Below are positions 19,185 through 27,810 of a stretch of 64,000 nt of DNA, piece after piece. The position numbers and the translations under genes were made by a program. Where the stretch lies: positions 444,001 to 508,000 of the forward strand of contig NZ_JACBZD010000002.1 in NCBI RefSeq assembly GCF_013407765.1, in the 5' to 3' direction. Origin of the DNA: Allostreptomyces psammosilenae (GTDB lineage Bacteria > Actinomycetota > Actinomycetes > Streptomycetales > Streptomycetaceae). Each line of letters begins with the position of its first letter. Positions within the stretch are counted from its first letter, which is position 1. The notes beneath the pieces are model-generated. The model saw only the letters and a program-made list of their open reading frames with translations. It searched no databases and was not told the DNA's origin.

Positions 19185-19832
19185 CTAGTGCGTGGCCGCC
19201 GCCGACGCCGCGTCGTCCTTCGCGGTGTCGGCGTTGTCGGCGGTGTCGGCGCTCTTCGCGTTGTGCGCGCCGCTCGTCGCCGCGAGGAGTGCGCGGGCGG
19301 CCTCGGCGGCCTGGCGGGCGGGCTCGACGCTGTCCTCCACGGCGGCCGTCACGATCGCGCCCTCCACCAGGAGCAGCAGTTGGGCGCCGACGGGTTCGGG
19401 CGCCGGGTGGCCGGTGCCGCGGACCAGTGAGACCAGGTAGTCGCGCAGACGCTGCTTGTGGCGGCGGGTGGTGCGGGCCACGCCCGGGTGGACGTCGCCC
19501 ATCTCGCCGGTGGCGTTGAGGAAGGCGCAGCCGCGGAAGTCCGGTTCCGCGAACCAGCCCTCCAGCCAGTCGAAGACCGCGTCCAGGCGGGCCTGCGGGT
19601 CGGTGCCGCTGGCGTCGACGTGCGCGTGCAGGGACTGCGTCCAGCGCTCGTCGCGGCGTCGCAGATACGCCTCGATCAGGTCGTCCTTGGAGGGGAAGCA
19701 CTGGTAGAGGCGCTTGAGGGACACCCCGGAGGCGGCGCGGATCCGGTCCATGCCGACGGCGCGCAGCCCGTGCCGGTAGAAGAGGTGTTCCGCCGCGTCC
19801 AGTGCCCGACGGGTGGCCTCGGTGTCGTCCAC
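19185..19832 (-). CDS. TetR/AcrR-family regulator
   Basis: 215 residues from GTG 19832, preceded by AGAGG at 7-8 bases; an upstream ATG at 19916 lacks such a site. The helix-turn-helix is at about 8-55 (ALDAAEHLFYRHGLRAVGMDRIRAASGVSLKRLYQCFPSKDDLIEAYLRRRDERW), a TetR_C-like domain follows, and the C-terminus is Ala/Asp/Thr-rich and disordered. It is divergent from the DUF1348 gene with two copies of a GAGAA-N6-TTCTC operator in the intergenic region, so it is likely a repressor of that gene and itself. Confidence 0.9.
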   Translation of the reverse strand: MDDTEATRRALDAAEHLFYRHGLRAVGMDRIRAASGVSLKRLYQCFPSKDDLIEAYLRRRDERWTQSLHAHVDASGTDPQARLDAVFDWLEGWFAEPDFRGCAFLNATGEMGDVHPGVARTTRRHKQRLRDYLVSLVRGTGHPAPEPVGAQLLLLVEGAIVTAAVEDSVEPARQAAEAARALLAATSGAHNAKSADTADNADTAKDDAASAAATH

Positions 19833-19931
19833 GGAACCGCCTCTTTCGCTCTCGCGCCGTCCTCCCGCGGTGCCGCCACCGCCGTTGCGGGTGGGCGGGC
19901 CGCGCGATGCGGACACCCTAGCCCTTGACCG

Positions 19932-19983
19932 GAGAACGAGCGTTCTCTAGGGTCGGCGTCAGCACGGGAGAATGATCGTTCTC
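19932..19983. promoter_or_regulatory. Two TetR-type operators
   Basis: GAGAACGAGCGTTCTC (19932-19947) and GAGAATGATCGTTCTC (19968-19983) are two palindromes of the same type, centres 36 bases apart. They lie between the divergent tetR gene and the DUF1348 gene, where repression of both would occur. Confidence 0.8.
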
Positions 19984-20034
19984 CAGTGTGCCGGACGTGC
20001 CGGCCGCGCCCACGCAAGCCGAAGGAGCCCCACG

Positions 20035-20496
20035 ATGACCACGGACCGCCCGCCGCTGCCCCCGTTCACCGACGCCACGGCGCGCGCCAAGGTGCAGGCC
20101 GCCGAGGACGCCTGGAACACCCGCGATCCGGAGCGGGTCGCCCTCGCCTACACGGCGGACTCGGTGTGGCGCAACCGCGACGTGTTCCTCACCGGCCGGG
20201 CCGAGATCGTCGACTTCCTGCGGGCCAAGTGGGAGCGCGAGCTCGACTACGCGCTGCGCAAGGAGCTGTGGGCGTACGGCGACGACCGGATCGCGGTCCG
20301 CTTCCAGTACGAGTGGCGCGACGCGTCGGGCGCGTGGTGGCGCTCCTACGGCAACGAGCTGTGGGAGTTCGACGCGCACGGGCTGATGCGGCGGCGGGAG
20401 GCCAGCATCAACGACGTCGCGATCACGGAGTCCGAACGGCGCATCCACGGCCCCCGCCCCGCACACGAGCGGAACGTTCCGCTGCCGCTGCGCTGA
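20035..20496 (+). CDS. DUF1348 / SnoaL-like (NTF2-fold) protein
   Basis: 153 residues from ATG 20035 with AAGGAG at 8 bases. Family pattern: [34 protein letters not shown], then [21 protein letters not shown] and [45 protein letters not shown]2-fold cone proteins of this family are often induced with detoxifying functions but have no established reaction. The divergent TetR gene and paired operators suggest it responds to a small molecule. Confidence 0.9.
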   Translation: MTTDRPPLPPFTDATARAKVQAAEDAWNTRDPERVALAYTADSVWRNRDVFLTGRAEIVDFLRAKWERELDYALRKELWAYGDDRIAVRFQYEWRDASGAWWRSYGNELWEFDAHGLMRRREASINDVAITESERRIHGPRPAHERNVPLPLR

Positions 20497-20615
20497 CCGG
20501 CGGCCCGCTCCGGGCCCGGTCGGCGCCCGGCCCGCCCTGCCCGGCCCGCCCGGCCCTGCTTGGCCCGCCCGGCCCTGCTTGACCCGCTCGGCCCCGCTCG
20601 GCCCGACCAGCCCTC

Positions 20616-21359
20616 TCAGCCCACGGGGCGGAGCACGAAGACGCCCCAGCCCAGGTAGCGCCGCTGGTAGGCGAGGTGGGAGCGGCGGGCGCGATCCAGG
20701 ACCCCGCGCATCGCCGGGGCGTCCGGGTCGTCGGGGTGCTCCCGCAGCCAGTCGCTCATCGTCCACCACTGCGTGGCCATGTAGCGGTCCCAGCTGTCCG
20801 GGTCGGCCAGCACCATCTCCAGCAGTTCCACGCCGGCCGCCTCGAAACGGTCCAGGGTGCCCTCCAGGGTGGCGCAGTCGTCCCGGGCGAGTCCCAGCGC
20901 CTCAGGTGCGGCCGGAGGGGGCTCCTCGGTCCAGTACGGCTCACCGACCAGCAGCAGCCCGCCCTCGCGGAGCGCCGGGCGCATCAGCTCGATGGTGCCG
21001 GTGAGCCCGCCGCCGATCCAGGTGGCGCCGACGCAGGAGACGACGTCGTAGCCGCCCGGCTCCGGCCGGTAGGCCCCGGCGTCGCCCTGCTCGAACCGCA
21101 CCCGGTCGGTCACCCGCAGCTCCGCCGCCCGCTCCCGGGCGGCGGCCAGGAACACCTCGCTGAGGTCGACGCCCACGCCCGTCGTCCCGTACCGGGCCGC
21201 CCAGGTGCACAGCATCTCGCCCTTGCCGCAGGCCAGGTCGAGATGGCGGGAGCCGGCGGCGGGCGAGACGATCTCGCCCAGCAGATCGAGCTTGGCCTGG
21301 TCGAAGGGGTTCAGGATGCGGTTACGGGCCTCGGAGATCTCGTGGAACCTCAGTGACAC
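20616..21359 (-). CDS. Class I SAM-dependent methyltransferase
   Basis: 247 residues from GTG 21359 with GAAAGG about 9 bases upstream. The SAM motif I is HLDLACGKGEMLC (about 39-51), motif II VGVDLSEVFLAAARERA, and the post-I segment GYDVVSCVGATWIGGG. The C-terminus has an aromatic stretch, QWWTMSDWLREHPDDPDA. The substrate is unknown and neighbours give no pathway clue. It converges with the DUF1348 gene across 119 bases of C-rich low-complexity sequence. Confidence 0.85.
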   Translation of the reverse strand: MSLRFHEISEARNRILNPFDQAKLDLLGEIVSPAAGSRHLDLACGKGEMLCTWAARYGTTGVGVDLSEVFLAAARERAAELRVTDRVRFEQGDAGAYRPEPGGYDVVSCVGATWIGGGLTGTIELMRPALREGGLLLVGEPYWTEEPPPAAPEALGLARDDCATLEGTLDRFEAAGVELLEMVLADPDSWDRYMATQWWTMSDWLREHPDDPDAPAMRGVLDRARRSHLAYQRRYLGWGVFVLRPVG

Positions 21360-21603
21360 GGTGCGGTGCCTTTCGTGGGCGGGTCTCGGTGGGCGTGGGC
21401 GGTCCGCCGGCCGCGGCATCCTCGCGTGGACGCTCCCGCGCCACAACCGAATTTGGCCGCCGGCGCCCGCTTCGTCCGGCCGTCGACCCGTCGCCGCCCT
21501 CGCTCCGCGCCCTCCGTCCCTCGCTCCGTCCTCGCCCCGCCGCGGTCATCCCCTCGCGCCGACTACCCTCGGACATCGACCCAACCGCGTGAGCTGGAGT
21601 GAG

Positions 21604-23508
21604 ATGGCCGCCAATCTTGTCAACCTTGAAGCCGTCGGGAAGTCCTACGTCACCCGCACCCTGCTGGACGGCGTGTCCCTCGGCGTGTCGGAGGGCGACC
21701 GGATCGGCGTCGTCGGCCGCAACGGCGACGGCAAGTCCACCCTGGTGAAGATCCTGGCCAAGGCCGAGCCGGCGGACTCCGGCCGGGTCACCCACTCCGG
21801 CGGGCTGCGGCTCGGCATGCTCGCCCAGGGCGACGCCCTCGACCCGGCCGCCACCATCCGCGCCGAGGTCCTCGGCGACCTCGCCGACCACGAGTGGGCC
21901 GGCGACGCCAAGGTCCGCGACGTGCTCACCGGCCTGTTCGGCGGCCTGGACCTGCCCGGCTTCCCGCAGGGCCTGGACACCGTGATCGGCCCGCTCTCCG
22001 GTGGCGAGCGCCGCCGGATCGCCCTGGCCAAGCTGCTCATCGCCGAGCAGGACCTGATCGTCCTGGACGAGCCCACCAACCACCTCGACGTCGAGGGCAT
22101 CACCTGGCTCGCCCGCCACCTCAAGGGCCGTCGCAGCGCGCTTGTCGTGGTCACCCACGACCGGTGGTTCCTGGACGAGGTCTGCACCCGCATGTGGGAC
22201 GTGCAGCGCGGTCGCGTCCACGAGTACGAGGGCGGCTACTCCGCCTACGTCCTCGCCCGCGCCGAGCGCGAACGCATCGCCGCCACCGAGGAGAGCAAGC
22301 GGCAGAACCTGATCCGCAAGGAGCTGGCGTGGCTGCGCCGAGGCGCGCCGGCCCGCACCTCCAAGCCGCGGTTCCGCATCGACGCCGCCAACCAGCTGAT
22401 CGCCGACGAGCCGCCGCCGCGCGACTCCTCGGAGCTGATGCGCTTCGCCGGAGCCCGGCTCGGCAAGACCGTCTTCGACCTCGAGGACGTGCGCGTGGAG
22501 GCGGGGAGCAAGGTCCTGCTCGACCACCTGACCTGGCAACTCGGCCCCGGCGACCGGATCGGCCTGGTCGGGGTGAACGGCGCCGGCAAGACCTCGTTGC
22601 TGCGCGCCATGGTGGCGGCGGCGGAGCGGGAGGAGCAGCCGGCGGGCGGTCGCGTCGTGGTGGGCAAGACGGTGCGACTGGCCTACCTGTCGCAGGAGGT
22701 CGCCGAGCTGGACCCGACCTGGCGGGTGCTGGAGTCGGTGGAACGCGTGCGCCAGCGGGTGGACCTCGGCAAGGGCCGGGAGATGACCGCGAGCCAGCTG
22801 TGCGAGCGCTTCGGTTTCACCGGCGAGAAGCAGTGGACGCCCGTCGGCGACCTGTCGGGTGGCGAGCGGCGGCGGCTGCAGCTGCTGCGGCTGCTGATGA
22901 ACGAGCCGAACGTGCTGTTCCTGGACGAGCCCACCAACGACCTCGACATCGAGACCCTGACCCAGCTGGAGGACCTGCTGGACGGCTGGCCGGGCTCGAT
23001 GGTGGTGATCTCCCACGACCGCTACTTCATCGAGCGCACCACCGACCGGGTGCTGGCGCTGCTCGGCGACCGGACGCTGCGGATGCTGCCCGGTGGCATC
23101 GACGAGTACCTGGAGCGCCGGAGCCGCGCGGTGGCCGGAACCGGCCGTCCGGCGGCGGGCGGGGGAGCCGGGGCGGCGAGCGCCGCTGGGGCCGCTGGTG
23201 GTTCTGGGGCCGCAGGGGCCTCCGGGGCTGGTGGGGGCTCTGGTGCTTCTGGGGTCTCCGGGGACGGGGGCGTGGCCGCGCCGCCGCGCCGGAGCGCGGG
23301 GGAGATCCGGGCCGCGCAGAAGGAGCTGCAGCGCATCGAGCGCCGGCTGGACCGGATCAGCGAGGAGGAGGCGCGGCTGCACGGCGACCTGGCCACGTAC
23401 GCCACCGACTTCGAGAAGGTCGCCAAGCTGGACGCCGAGCTGCGGACCCTCGGGGACGAGCGGTCGGAGCTGGAGTCGCGCTGGCTGGAGCTGGCCGAGG
23501 ACGTCTGA
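21604..23508 (+). CDS. ABC-F family ATPase (Uup-like)
   Basis: 634 residues from ATG 21604 with GGAG 6-9 bases upstream. It has two ABC domains without membrane segments: Walker A GRNGDGKST and GVNGAGKTS, signature LSGGERRR twice, Walker B LIVLDEPTNHLDVEG and VLFLDEPTNDLDIET, separated by the charged inter-domain linker. A Gly/Ala/Ser-rich spacer at about 520-560 precedes a C-terminal coiled coil (ELQRIERRLDRISEEEARL...LDAELRTLGDERSELESRW), the Uup/EttA-like tail. ABC-F proteins act on the ribosome or nucleic acid; some confer antibiotic protection. No drug link is visible here. Confidence 0.93.
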   Translation: MAANLVNLEAVGKSYVTRTLLDGVSLGVSEGDRIGVVGRNGDGKSTLVKILAKAEPADSGRVTHSGGLRLGMLAQGDALDPAATIRAEVLGDLADHEWAGDAKVRDVLTGLFGGLDLPGFPQGLDTVIGPLSGGERRRIALAKLLIAEQDLIVLDEPTNHLDVEGITWLARHLKGRRSALVVVTHDRWFLDEVCTRMWDVQRGRVHEYEGGYSAYVLARAERERIAATEESKRQNLIRKELAWLRRGAPARTSKPRFRIDAANQLIADEPPPRDSSELMRFAGARLGKTVFDLEDVRVEAGSKVLLDHLTWQLGPGDRIGLVGVNGAGKTSLLRAMVAAAEREEQPAGGRVVVGKTVRLAYLSQEVAELDPTWRVLESVERVRQRVDLGKGREMTASQLCERFGFTGEKQWTPVGDLSGGERRRLQLLRLLMNEPNVLFLDEPTNDLDIETLTQLEDLLDGWPGSMVVISHDRYFIERTTDRVLALLGDRTLRMLPGGIDEYLERRSRAVAGTGRPAAGGGAGAASAAGAAGGSGAAGASGAGGGSGASGVSGDGGVAAPPRRSAGEIRAAQKELQRIERRLDRISEEEARLHGDLATYATDFEKVAKLDAELRTLGDERSELESRWLELAEDV

Positions 23509-23603
23509 GAACGGGCCGCTCTGCCTGCGGGGCTGCCGGGTTCGGGCCTGTCGGCGGGTTCGGGCCTGTCGGCGGGAGGCCGGGCTGCTGGGTGGTGGGC
23601 CGC

Positions 23604-23703
23604 CTCGGGGTTTCGGCTCCCGGGCTGTCTCGGGGTTTCGGCTCCCGGGCTGCCTCGGGGTTTCGGCTCCCGGGCTGTCTCGGGGCTTGCCGCCGGGCCT
23701 GCT
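23604..23703 (+). repeat. 25-bp tandem repeat, three full copies plus a degenerate fourth
   Basis: Units start at 23604, 23629 and 23654 and begin CTCGGGGTTTCGGCTCC. The fourth (23679) has diverged. Two copies of an 18-base GGGTTCGGGCCTGTCGGC unit lie just before them. All are in the noncoding 762-bp gap after the ABC-F gene. Confidence 0.9.
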
Positions 23704-23877
23704 GCGCGGGTGCTGGCCGGCTTGCCTCGGGGGTTCGGCCGCGGGGTGCCTTGGGACAGGCCGGCGCCGGGCTTGCCGCGCTGCTGGTGGCGGGGCTGCC
23801 ATGGGGTTGTCTCCGGGCACGTCGCGGGGCTGGTGGCGGGGCTGCCTTGGGTTGTCTCCCGGCTCGTCGCGGGGCTG

Positions 23878-23925
23878 CTGGCGGGCTGGGCCGGCGGTTG
23901 GCCCACCGCCGGCCCAGCCCGCCAG
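23878..23925 (+). terminator. 21-bp perfect inverted repeat
   Basis: Arms 23878-23898 and 23905-23925 are exact reverse complements around a 6-base loop. This is one of the longest stems in the window. It could terminate transcription leaving the ABC-F gene. It directly abuts the first DnaA-box-like repeat. Confidence 0.7.
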
Positions 23926-24200
23926 CTGTCCACAGGCGGCCGAAGCCTCCTTGCGCTGGCTCCTCTCCGTCCGCTACCTCTGGGAGAAAAGGGGCGGTGG
24001 GTTTTCCACAGGCGGGTGGACCCCTCTTGTGCCAGCCCTTCTGCCTCCGCTACCCCTGGGTGAAAAAGGGGTGGCGGGGTTATCCACAGGCGGGCGGAAC
24101 CCCCTTGCGCCGTCCTCCTGACCTCCGATACCCCTGGGGCAAAAGGGGCGGCGAGGTTTTCCACAGGTTCCGCGACCCCCCTTGCGGTGGCGACCTGGGG
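23926..24200 (+). repeat. About 77-bp repeats, each starting with a DnaA-box-like TCCACAGG
   Basis: Three units plus a partial fourth start at 23926, 24002, 24080 and 24157. They begin CTGTCCACA, TTTTCCACA, TTATCCACA and TTTTCCACA, the third being the classic DnaA box. Each is followed by GG, a CCCTTG-type element and, in the first three units, a TACCCCTGGG-N-AAAAGGGG stem-loop. The repeats end just before the PspC gene. No open frame across them has normal codon use. Confidence 0.85.
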
Positions 24201-24270
24201 CGGGGTAGGGGAAGCGTCAGGGTGATTCCAGGGCCCTTCCCCATGGGATCGGAAGACCATACGGACAACC

Positions 24271-26220
24271 ATGGGAAACATGAGCTACGACGTCCCTGGA
24301 GGCCGCGGCCCGCGGATGGACGCCCCGGGTGACGGCACGGGCGCCCCGGCGCCCGGCGTCGCCTCGGCGCCCGGCGAACCAGGCGGACGGCAGGGGCCAG
24401 GAGGCCCCGGCGGCCCGCACGGCTCCCAGGGCCACCACAGCCCCCCGGGCCCGCACGACCCGCACGGCCCCGGCGGCCCCCAGGCCGCCCCCCGGGGCGG
24501 CGCGGGCGCGCCCGGCCCGGCCGGGGGCGGACGGCCGCCGTTGCGGCGGTACACCCGTGACCAACTGTTGGGCGGCGTCTGCGCGGGCCTCGGCCGCCAC
24601 CTCGGCATCGATCCCGTGGTCTTCCGCGTCGTGGTCACCGTGCTGGCCATCTTCGGCGGCATCGGCCTGCTCGCCTACGGCCTGTGCTGGCTGTTCGTCG
24701 CCCCCGAGGACGGCGGGCCGACGGAGGCGCGCCGGCTGGCCTCCGGCCAGCTGGACCGGGACTCCGGCCTGGCCCTGGCCGCCACCGCCCTGGGGGCCGC
24801 CGCCGTCTCCGTGCAGTCCGGCAGCGGCGGACACGTGCCGCTGGTGCTGGCGCTGGTCGCCGGCTCCCTCGGCTACGCCCTGTGGCGCAATCCCAAGCTG
24901 CGGCAAGGTCTGATGGGCTGGGTCCCGCCGGAGCCGAAGGCCCCGCCGTCGAAGGTGGACGCGCCGGAGTCGTGGTGGAAGAAAGGGCTGAGCGCCCACA
25001 CGGGCGCGGAGGAGCCCCCCGCCGGCCAGGCCCCCGGACAGCCCGGACAGCCCGGACAACCCGAACAACCCGGCCAGGCCGGGCAACCGGAACGCCTCGG
25101 ACAGGCCGCCCCGTGGTCGGACGGAGCTCCGTCGGCCACGGGGCAGCACGCCGTCGCGTCCGGGGCGACGGCCGTCGGCGCCACCGCCGCTCCCCGGCTC
25201 GGCGCGACGGCCGCCGCGGGCCCGGAGCCGGGCACGGGCACGGGCACCGCGACCGGTCGGCCCCTGGGCGTGTACGACCCCGACTACACCGGCCCGGTCG
25301 ACCCGGCCGAGCTGGGCCGGGGCGGCGCACCGGTCGGCACCGCTGGTCGCCCGACCGCTAGCGCGACCTCGACTACGACCCCGCCACCGCCGACCACCGG
25401 GCCGGCGCCGGACGGCACCTGGGACCTGGCGCGGCTGCGCCCGGGACCGGGCCAGCCGGGCCAGCCGACCGGAAAGCCGGGCCAGCCGCCGGGTTCCGGT
25501 CCCTGGGGCGGCGCCGACCCCTGGGGCGGCGGGGCCGGCCCCGGTCGCGGGGGCGTGCCCCCGTACCAGCGGGAGCGGTCCCTGCTGGGGGTGGCCACGC
25601 TCTGCCTGGCGGTCGCCGTGGGCGGCGTCGGCTACGCCGTCGCGCAGGCCGCGGCGGCCACCGACACCGCGATCACGGTCGGCCTCGCCGCCGCGCTGGT
25701 GGTGCTCGGCGTCGGGCTCGTGGTGGGCAGCCGGTACGGCAGCGCCCGCGGGCTCTCCGGGCCGGCCGTGCTGCTCACCGGCGCGCTGCTGCTCGCCGAA
25801 CCGGTGGGCGTCGTCGCCGACCACGGGGTCGGCAGCCGCGAGTGGGCGCCGCCGAACGCGGCCGCGGTCGACCCGCAGTACCGGCACGGCATCGGCACGC
25901 TGGACGTCGATCTCAGCGAGGTGCGGCCGCGGGACGGCGCACTGCGGGTGGACGCCCGCCTGGACGTGGGCGTGCTGACGGTGACCGTCCCGGAGAACGT
26001 GCGGGTCGTGGTGGACAGCAGCTACCGGCTGGGCGGTTCCTCGATCGGGGGACGGTCCACGGACAGCGGCGACGGGGAGGCCTTCGTCGCGGGCACGGTG
26101 GTGGAGAGCCACCGGACGGAACTGCTGCCCGAGGACCCGTCCGCGGCCGCGGGCGGGACCATCGAACTCGACCTGAGCGTCGGGATGGGAATGATCGAGG
26201 TGCACCGTGCGCCGGCATGA
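24271..26220 (+). CDS. PspC-domain membrane protein with LiaF-like C-terminus
   Basis: 649 residues. Residues 1-90 are Pro/Gly/His-rich. The PspC domain is at about 92-150 (RYTRDQLLGGVCAGLGRHLGIDPVVFRVVVTVLAIFGGIGLLAYGLCWLFV) with one transmembrane helix. Two more hydrophobic helices follow, then a long Pro/Gly/Gln linker (about 250-430), further helices around 435-520, and a soluble tail (IGTLDVDLSEVRPRDGALRVDARLDVGVLTVTVPENVRVVV...) like the beta-helical LiaF/toastrack domain. It likely senses envelope damage and controls the downstream kinase. It overlaps the next gene by 14 bases. The ATG lacks a strong ribosome binding site. Confidence 0.85.
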   Translation: MGNMSYDVPGGRGPRMDAPGDGTGAPAPGVASAPGEPGGRQGPGGPGGPHGSQGHHSPPGPHDPHGPGGPQAAPRGGAGAPGPAGGGRPPLRRYTRDQLLGGVCAGLGRHLGIDPVVFRVVVTVLAIFGGIGLLAYGLCWLFVAPEDGGPTEARRLASGQLDRDSGLALAATALGAAAVSVQSGSGGHVPLVLALVAGSLGYALWRNPKLRQGLMGWVPPEPKAPPSKVDAPESWWKKGLSAHTGAEEPPAGQAPGQPGQPGQPEQPGQAGQPERLGQAAPWSDGAPSATGQHAVASGATAVGATAAPRLGATAAAGPEPGTGTGTATGRPLGVYDPDYTGPVDPAELGRGGAPVGTAGRPTASATSTTTPPPPTTGPAPDGTWDLARLRPGPGQPGQPTGKPGQPPGSGPWGGADPWGGGAGPGRGGVPPYQRERSLLGVATLCLAVAVGGVGYAVAQAAAATDTAITVGLAAALVVLGVGLVVGSRYGSARGLSGPAVLLTGALLLAEPVGVVADHGVGSREWAPPNAAAVDPQYRHGIGTLDVDLSEVRPRDGALRVDARLDVGVLTVTVPENVRVVVDSSYRLGGSSIGGRSTDSGDGEAFVAGTVVESHRTELLPEDPSAAAGGTIELDLSVGMGMIEVHRAPA

Positions 26221-26437
26221 CATCGAGCCCTTCGCCCTGCTGAGCGGCGTGTTCTTCGTGCTGTTCGGAGTCGCCTACCTGCTGGGGCTGGCCAGCGGCG
26301 TGGACATGGAGTGGCGGTTCTGGCTGCCGGTGGGCGTGGTGTGGCTGGCCCTCGCCGGCTGTGTGGGCGCCGTCACCGGCATGGTGCGGGCCGCGCGGCG
26401 CAGACCGGGCCGCGGGGGGAAGCGGGGGACGGCGTGA
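26207..26437 (+). CDS. Small two-helix membrane protein
   Basis: 76 residues, GTG 26207 with GAGGTG upstream inside the end of the PspC gene. Two transmembrane helices (FALLSGVFFVLFGVAYLLGLA and FWLPVGVVWLALAGCVGAVTGMV) and a basic tail. It is coupled to the PspC gene by a 14-base overlap and to the kinase by a GTGA overlap, so it is part of the same signalling unit, perhaps as an accessory to the sensor. I do not recognise a family. Confidence 0.8.
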   Translation: MRRHDIEPFALLSGVFFVLFGVAYLLGLASGVDMEWRFWLPVGVVWLALAGCVGAVTGMVRAARRRPGRGGKRGTA

Positions 26438-27810
26438 CACAGGACGGCAAGCCAGGCGGCGCCGGCGCCTTCGGGGGCGTGGGCGCCGCCGGCATGGGTG
26501 CCACCGGCAAGGGCAGCACCGGCACGGCCCCCGGCACCGGCACGGGCACGGCCTCCGGCACGGGCGCGGCCTCCGGGCCGCCGGCGGACGGCGCGGCCTC
26601 CGGCACGCCGCGGGACGGCGAGCCGCGCCGGCTCTACCGCAGCTCGCACGGGCGGATCGTGGGCGGCGTGGCCCAGGGACTCGCCGCCCATCTCGGCCTG
26701 CCGGTGGTGTGGGTGCGGGTGACCTTCGCCATCCTCGGCATGTTCAACGGCATGGGCCTGCTGCTCTACGCGGCCTTCTGGGCGTTCGTGCCGCTCGGCA
26801 TGGACGACGAGACGGTCGGCCGGGACGCCGCCGACCGGGAGGGTCCGCCCCGCCGGCACCTGCTGCTCGGCGGGATGCTGCTGCTGGTCGTGCTCACGGT
26901 GGTGACCCGGTTCGCGTTCGGCCCGTCCTACCTGCTGCCGCTGGTGATCGCCGCGGTGGGCGTGATCATCGTGTGGCGGCAGGCGGACGACGTCCGCCGC
27001 GACCGCTGGATGCACATCGGCGCCACGCACGCCGGGGTCCGGGCCATCCGCTCGGTGCTCGGGGCCGGGCTGCTGCTCGCCGGCGTGATCGCGTTCCTGG
27101 TCATGCAGGGCAGCGGACGCTACCTGGTGCAGGTGCTGGAGGCGTCGCTCGCCATCGTCGTCGGCCTGCTGCTGCTCGCCGGCCCCTACCTGGCCCGGTT
27201 CGCGCAGGAACTCGGCGCGGAGCGCCGGGCCCGCATCCGCGCCCAGGAGCGCGCCGAGGTCGCGGCGCACGTGCACGACTCGGTGCTGCACACCCTCACC
27301 CTGATCCAGCGCCACGCCGACGACCCGCGCGAGGTGCTGCGGCTGGCCCGCTCCCAGGAGCGCGAGCTGCGCGCCTGGCTGTACCGTCCGGACGGCGACA
27401 CCACCGCCGAGGAGGGCCCGAGCACGCTGGCGGAGGCCGTCCGCGCGGTCGCCGGCGAGGTGGAGGACGCCCACGGCGTGCAGATCGAGGTGGTGTGCGT
27501 CGGCGACTGCCCGCTGGACGAGCGGCTGGGCGCCCAGCTCCAGGCGGCGCGCGAGGCGATGGTGAACGCGGCCAAGTACGGTGGCAGCGAACCCGTCCAG
27601 GTGTACGCCGAGGTGGAGGAGCGCGAGGTGCTGATCTTCGTGCGCGACCGCGGCCCCGGCTTCGACCCGGACACGGTGCCGGAGGACCGGCTCGGCGTGC
27701 GCGAGTCGATCATCGGGCGGATGCGCCGCAACGGAGGCACCGCGCGGGTGCGCAGCACCCCGGGTGAGGGAACCGAGATCGAGCTGGAGATGGAGAGGGC
27801 GGTCGCCTGA
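26434..27810 (+). CDS. PspC-fused sensor histidine kinase (NarX/LiaS type)
   Basis: 458 residues from GTG 26434. Residues 1-65 are Gly/Thr/Ala repeats. A PspC domain is at about 67-122 (YRSSHGRIVGGVAQGLAAHLGLPVVWVRVTFAILGMFNGMGLLLYAAFWAFVPLG). Three further helices lie at about 143-158, 165-181 and 205-225, with another at about 233-252. The HisKA_3 motif is AAHVHDSVLHTLTLI, with His281 as likely phospho-acceptor. The HATPase_c domain has REAMVNAAKYGG and VRDRGPGFDPD. The layout fits envelope-stress kinases of the Streptomyces PspC group. It overlaps the regulator gene by one base. Confidence 0.92.
   Translation: MTQDGKPGGAGAFGGVGAAGMGATGKGSTGTAPGTGTGTASGTGAASGPPADGAASGTPRDGEPRRLYRSSHGRIVGGVAQGLAAHLGLPVVWVRVTFAILGMFNGMGLLLYAAFWAFVPLGMDDETVGRDAADREGPPRRHLLLGGMLLLVVLTVVTRFAFGPSYLLPLVIAAVGVIIVWRQADDVRRDRWMHIGATHAGVRAIRSVLGAGLLLAGVIAFLVMQGSGRYLVQVLEASLAIVVGLLLLAGPYLARFAQELGAERRARIRAQERAEVAAHVHDSVLHTLTLIQRHADDPREVLRLARSQERELRAWLYRPDGDTTAEEGPSTLAEAVRAVAGEVEDAHGVQIEVVCVGDCPLDERLGAQLQAAREAMVNAAKYGGSEPVQVYAEVEEREVLIFVRDRGPGFDPDTVPEDRLGVRESIIGRMRRNGGTARVRSTPGEGTEIELEMERAVA

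Noticed and set aside
23509-24270. Open frames with a recurring LRYPWGKRG-type peptide in the repeat region
   Set aside because: The periodic peptide only reflects the roughly 77-base DNA repeat; codon use is unlike genuine genes and units are not all multiples of three.
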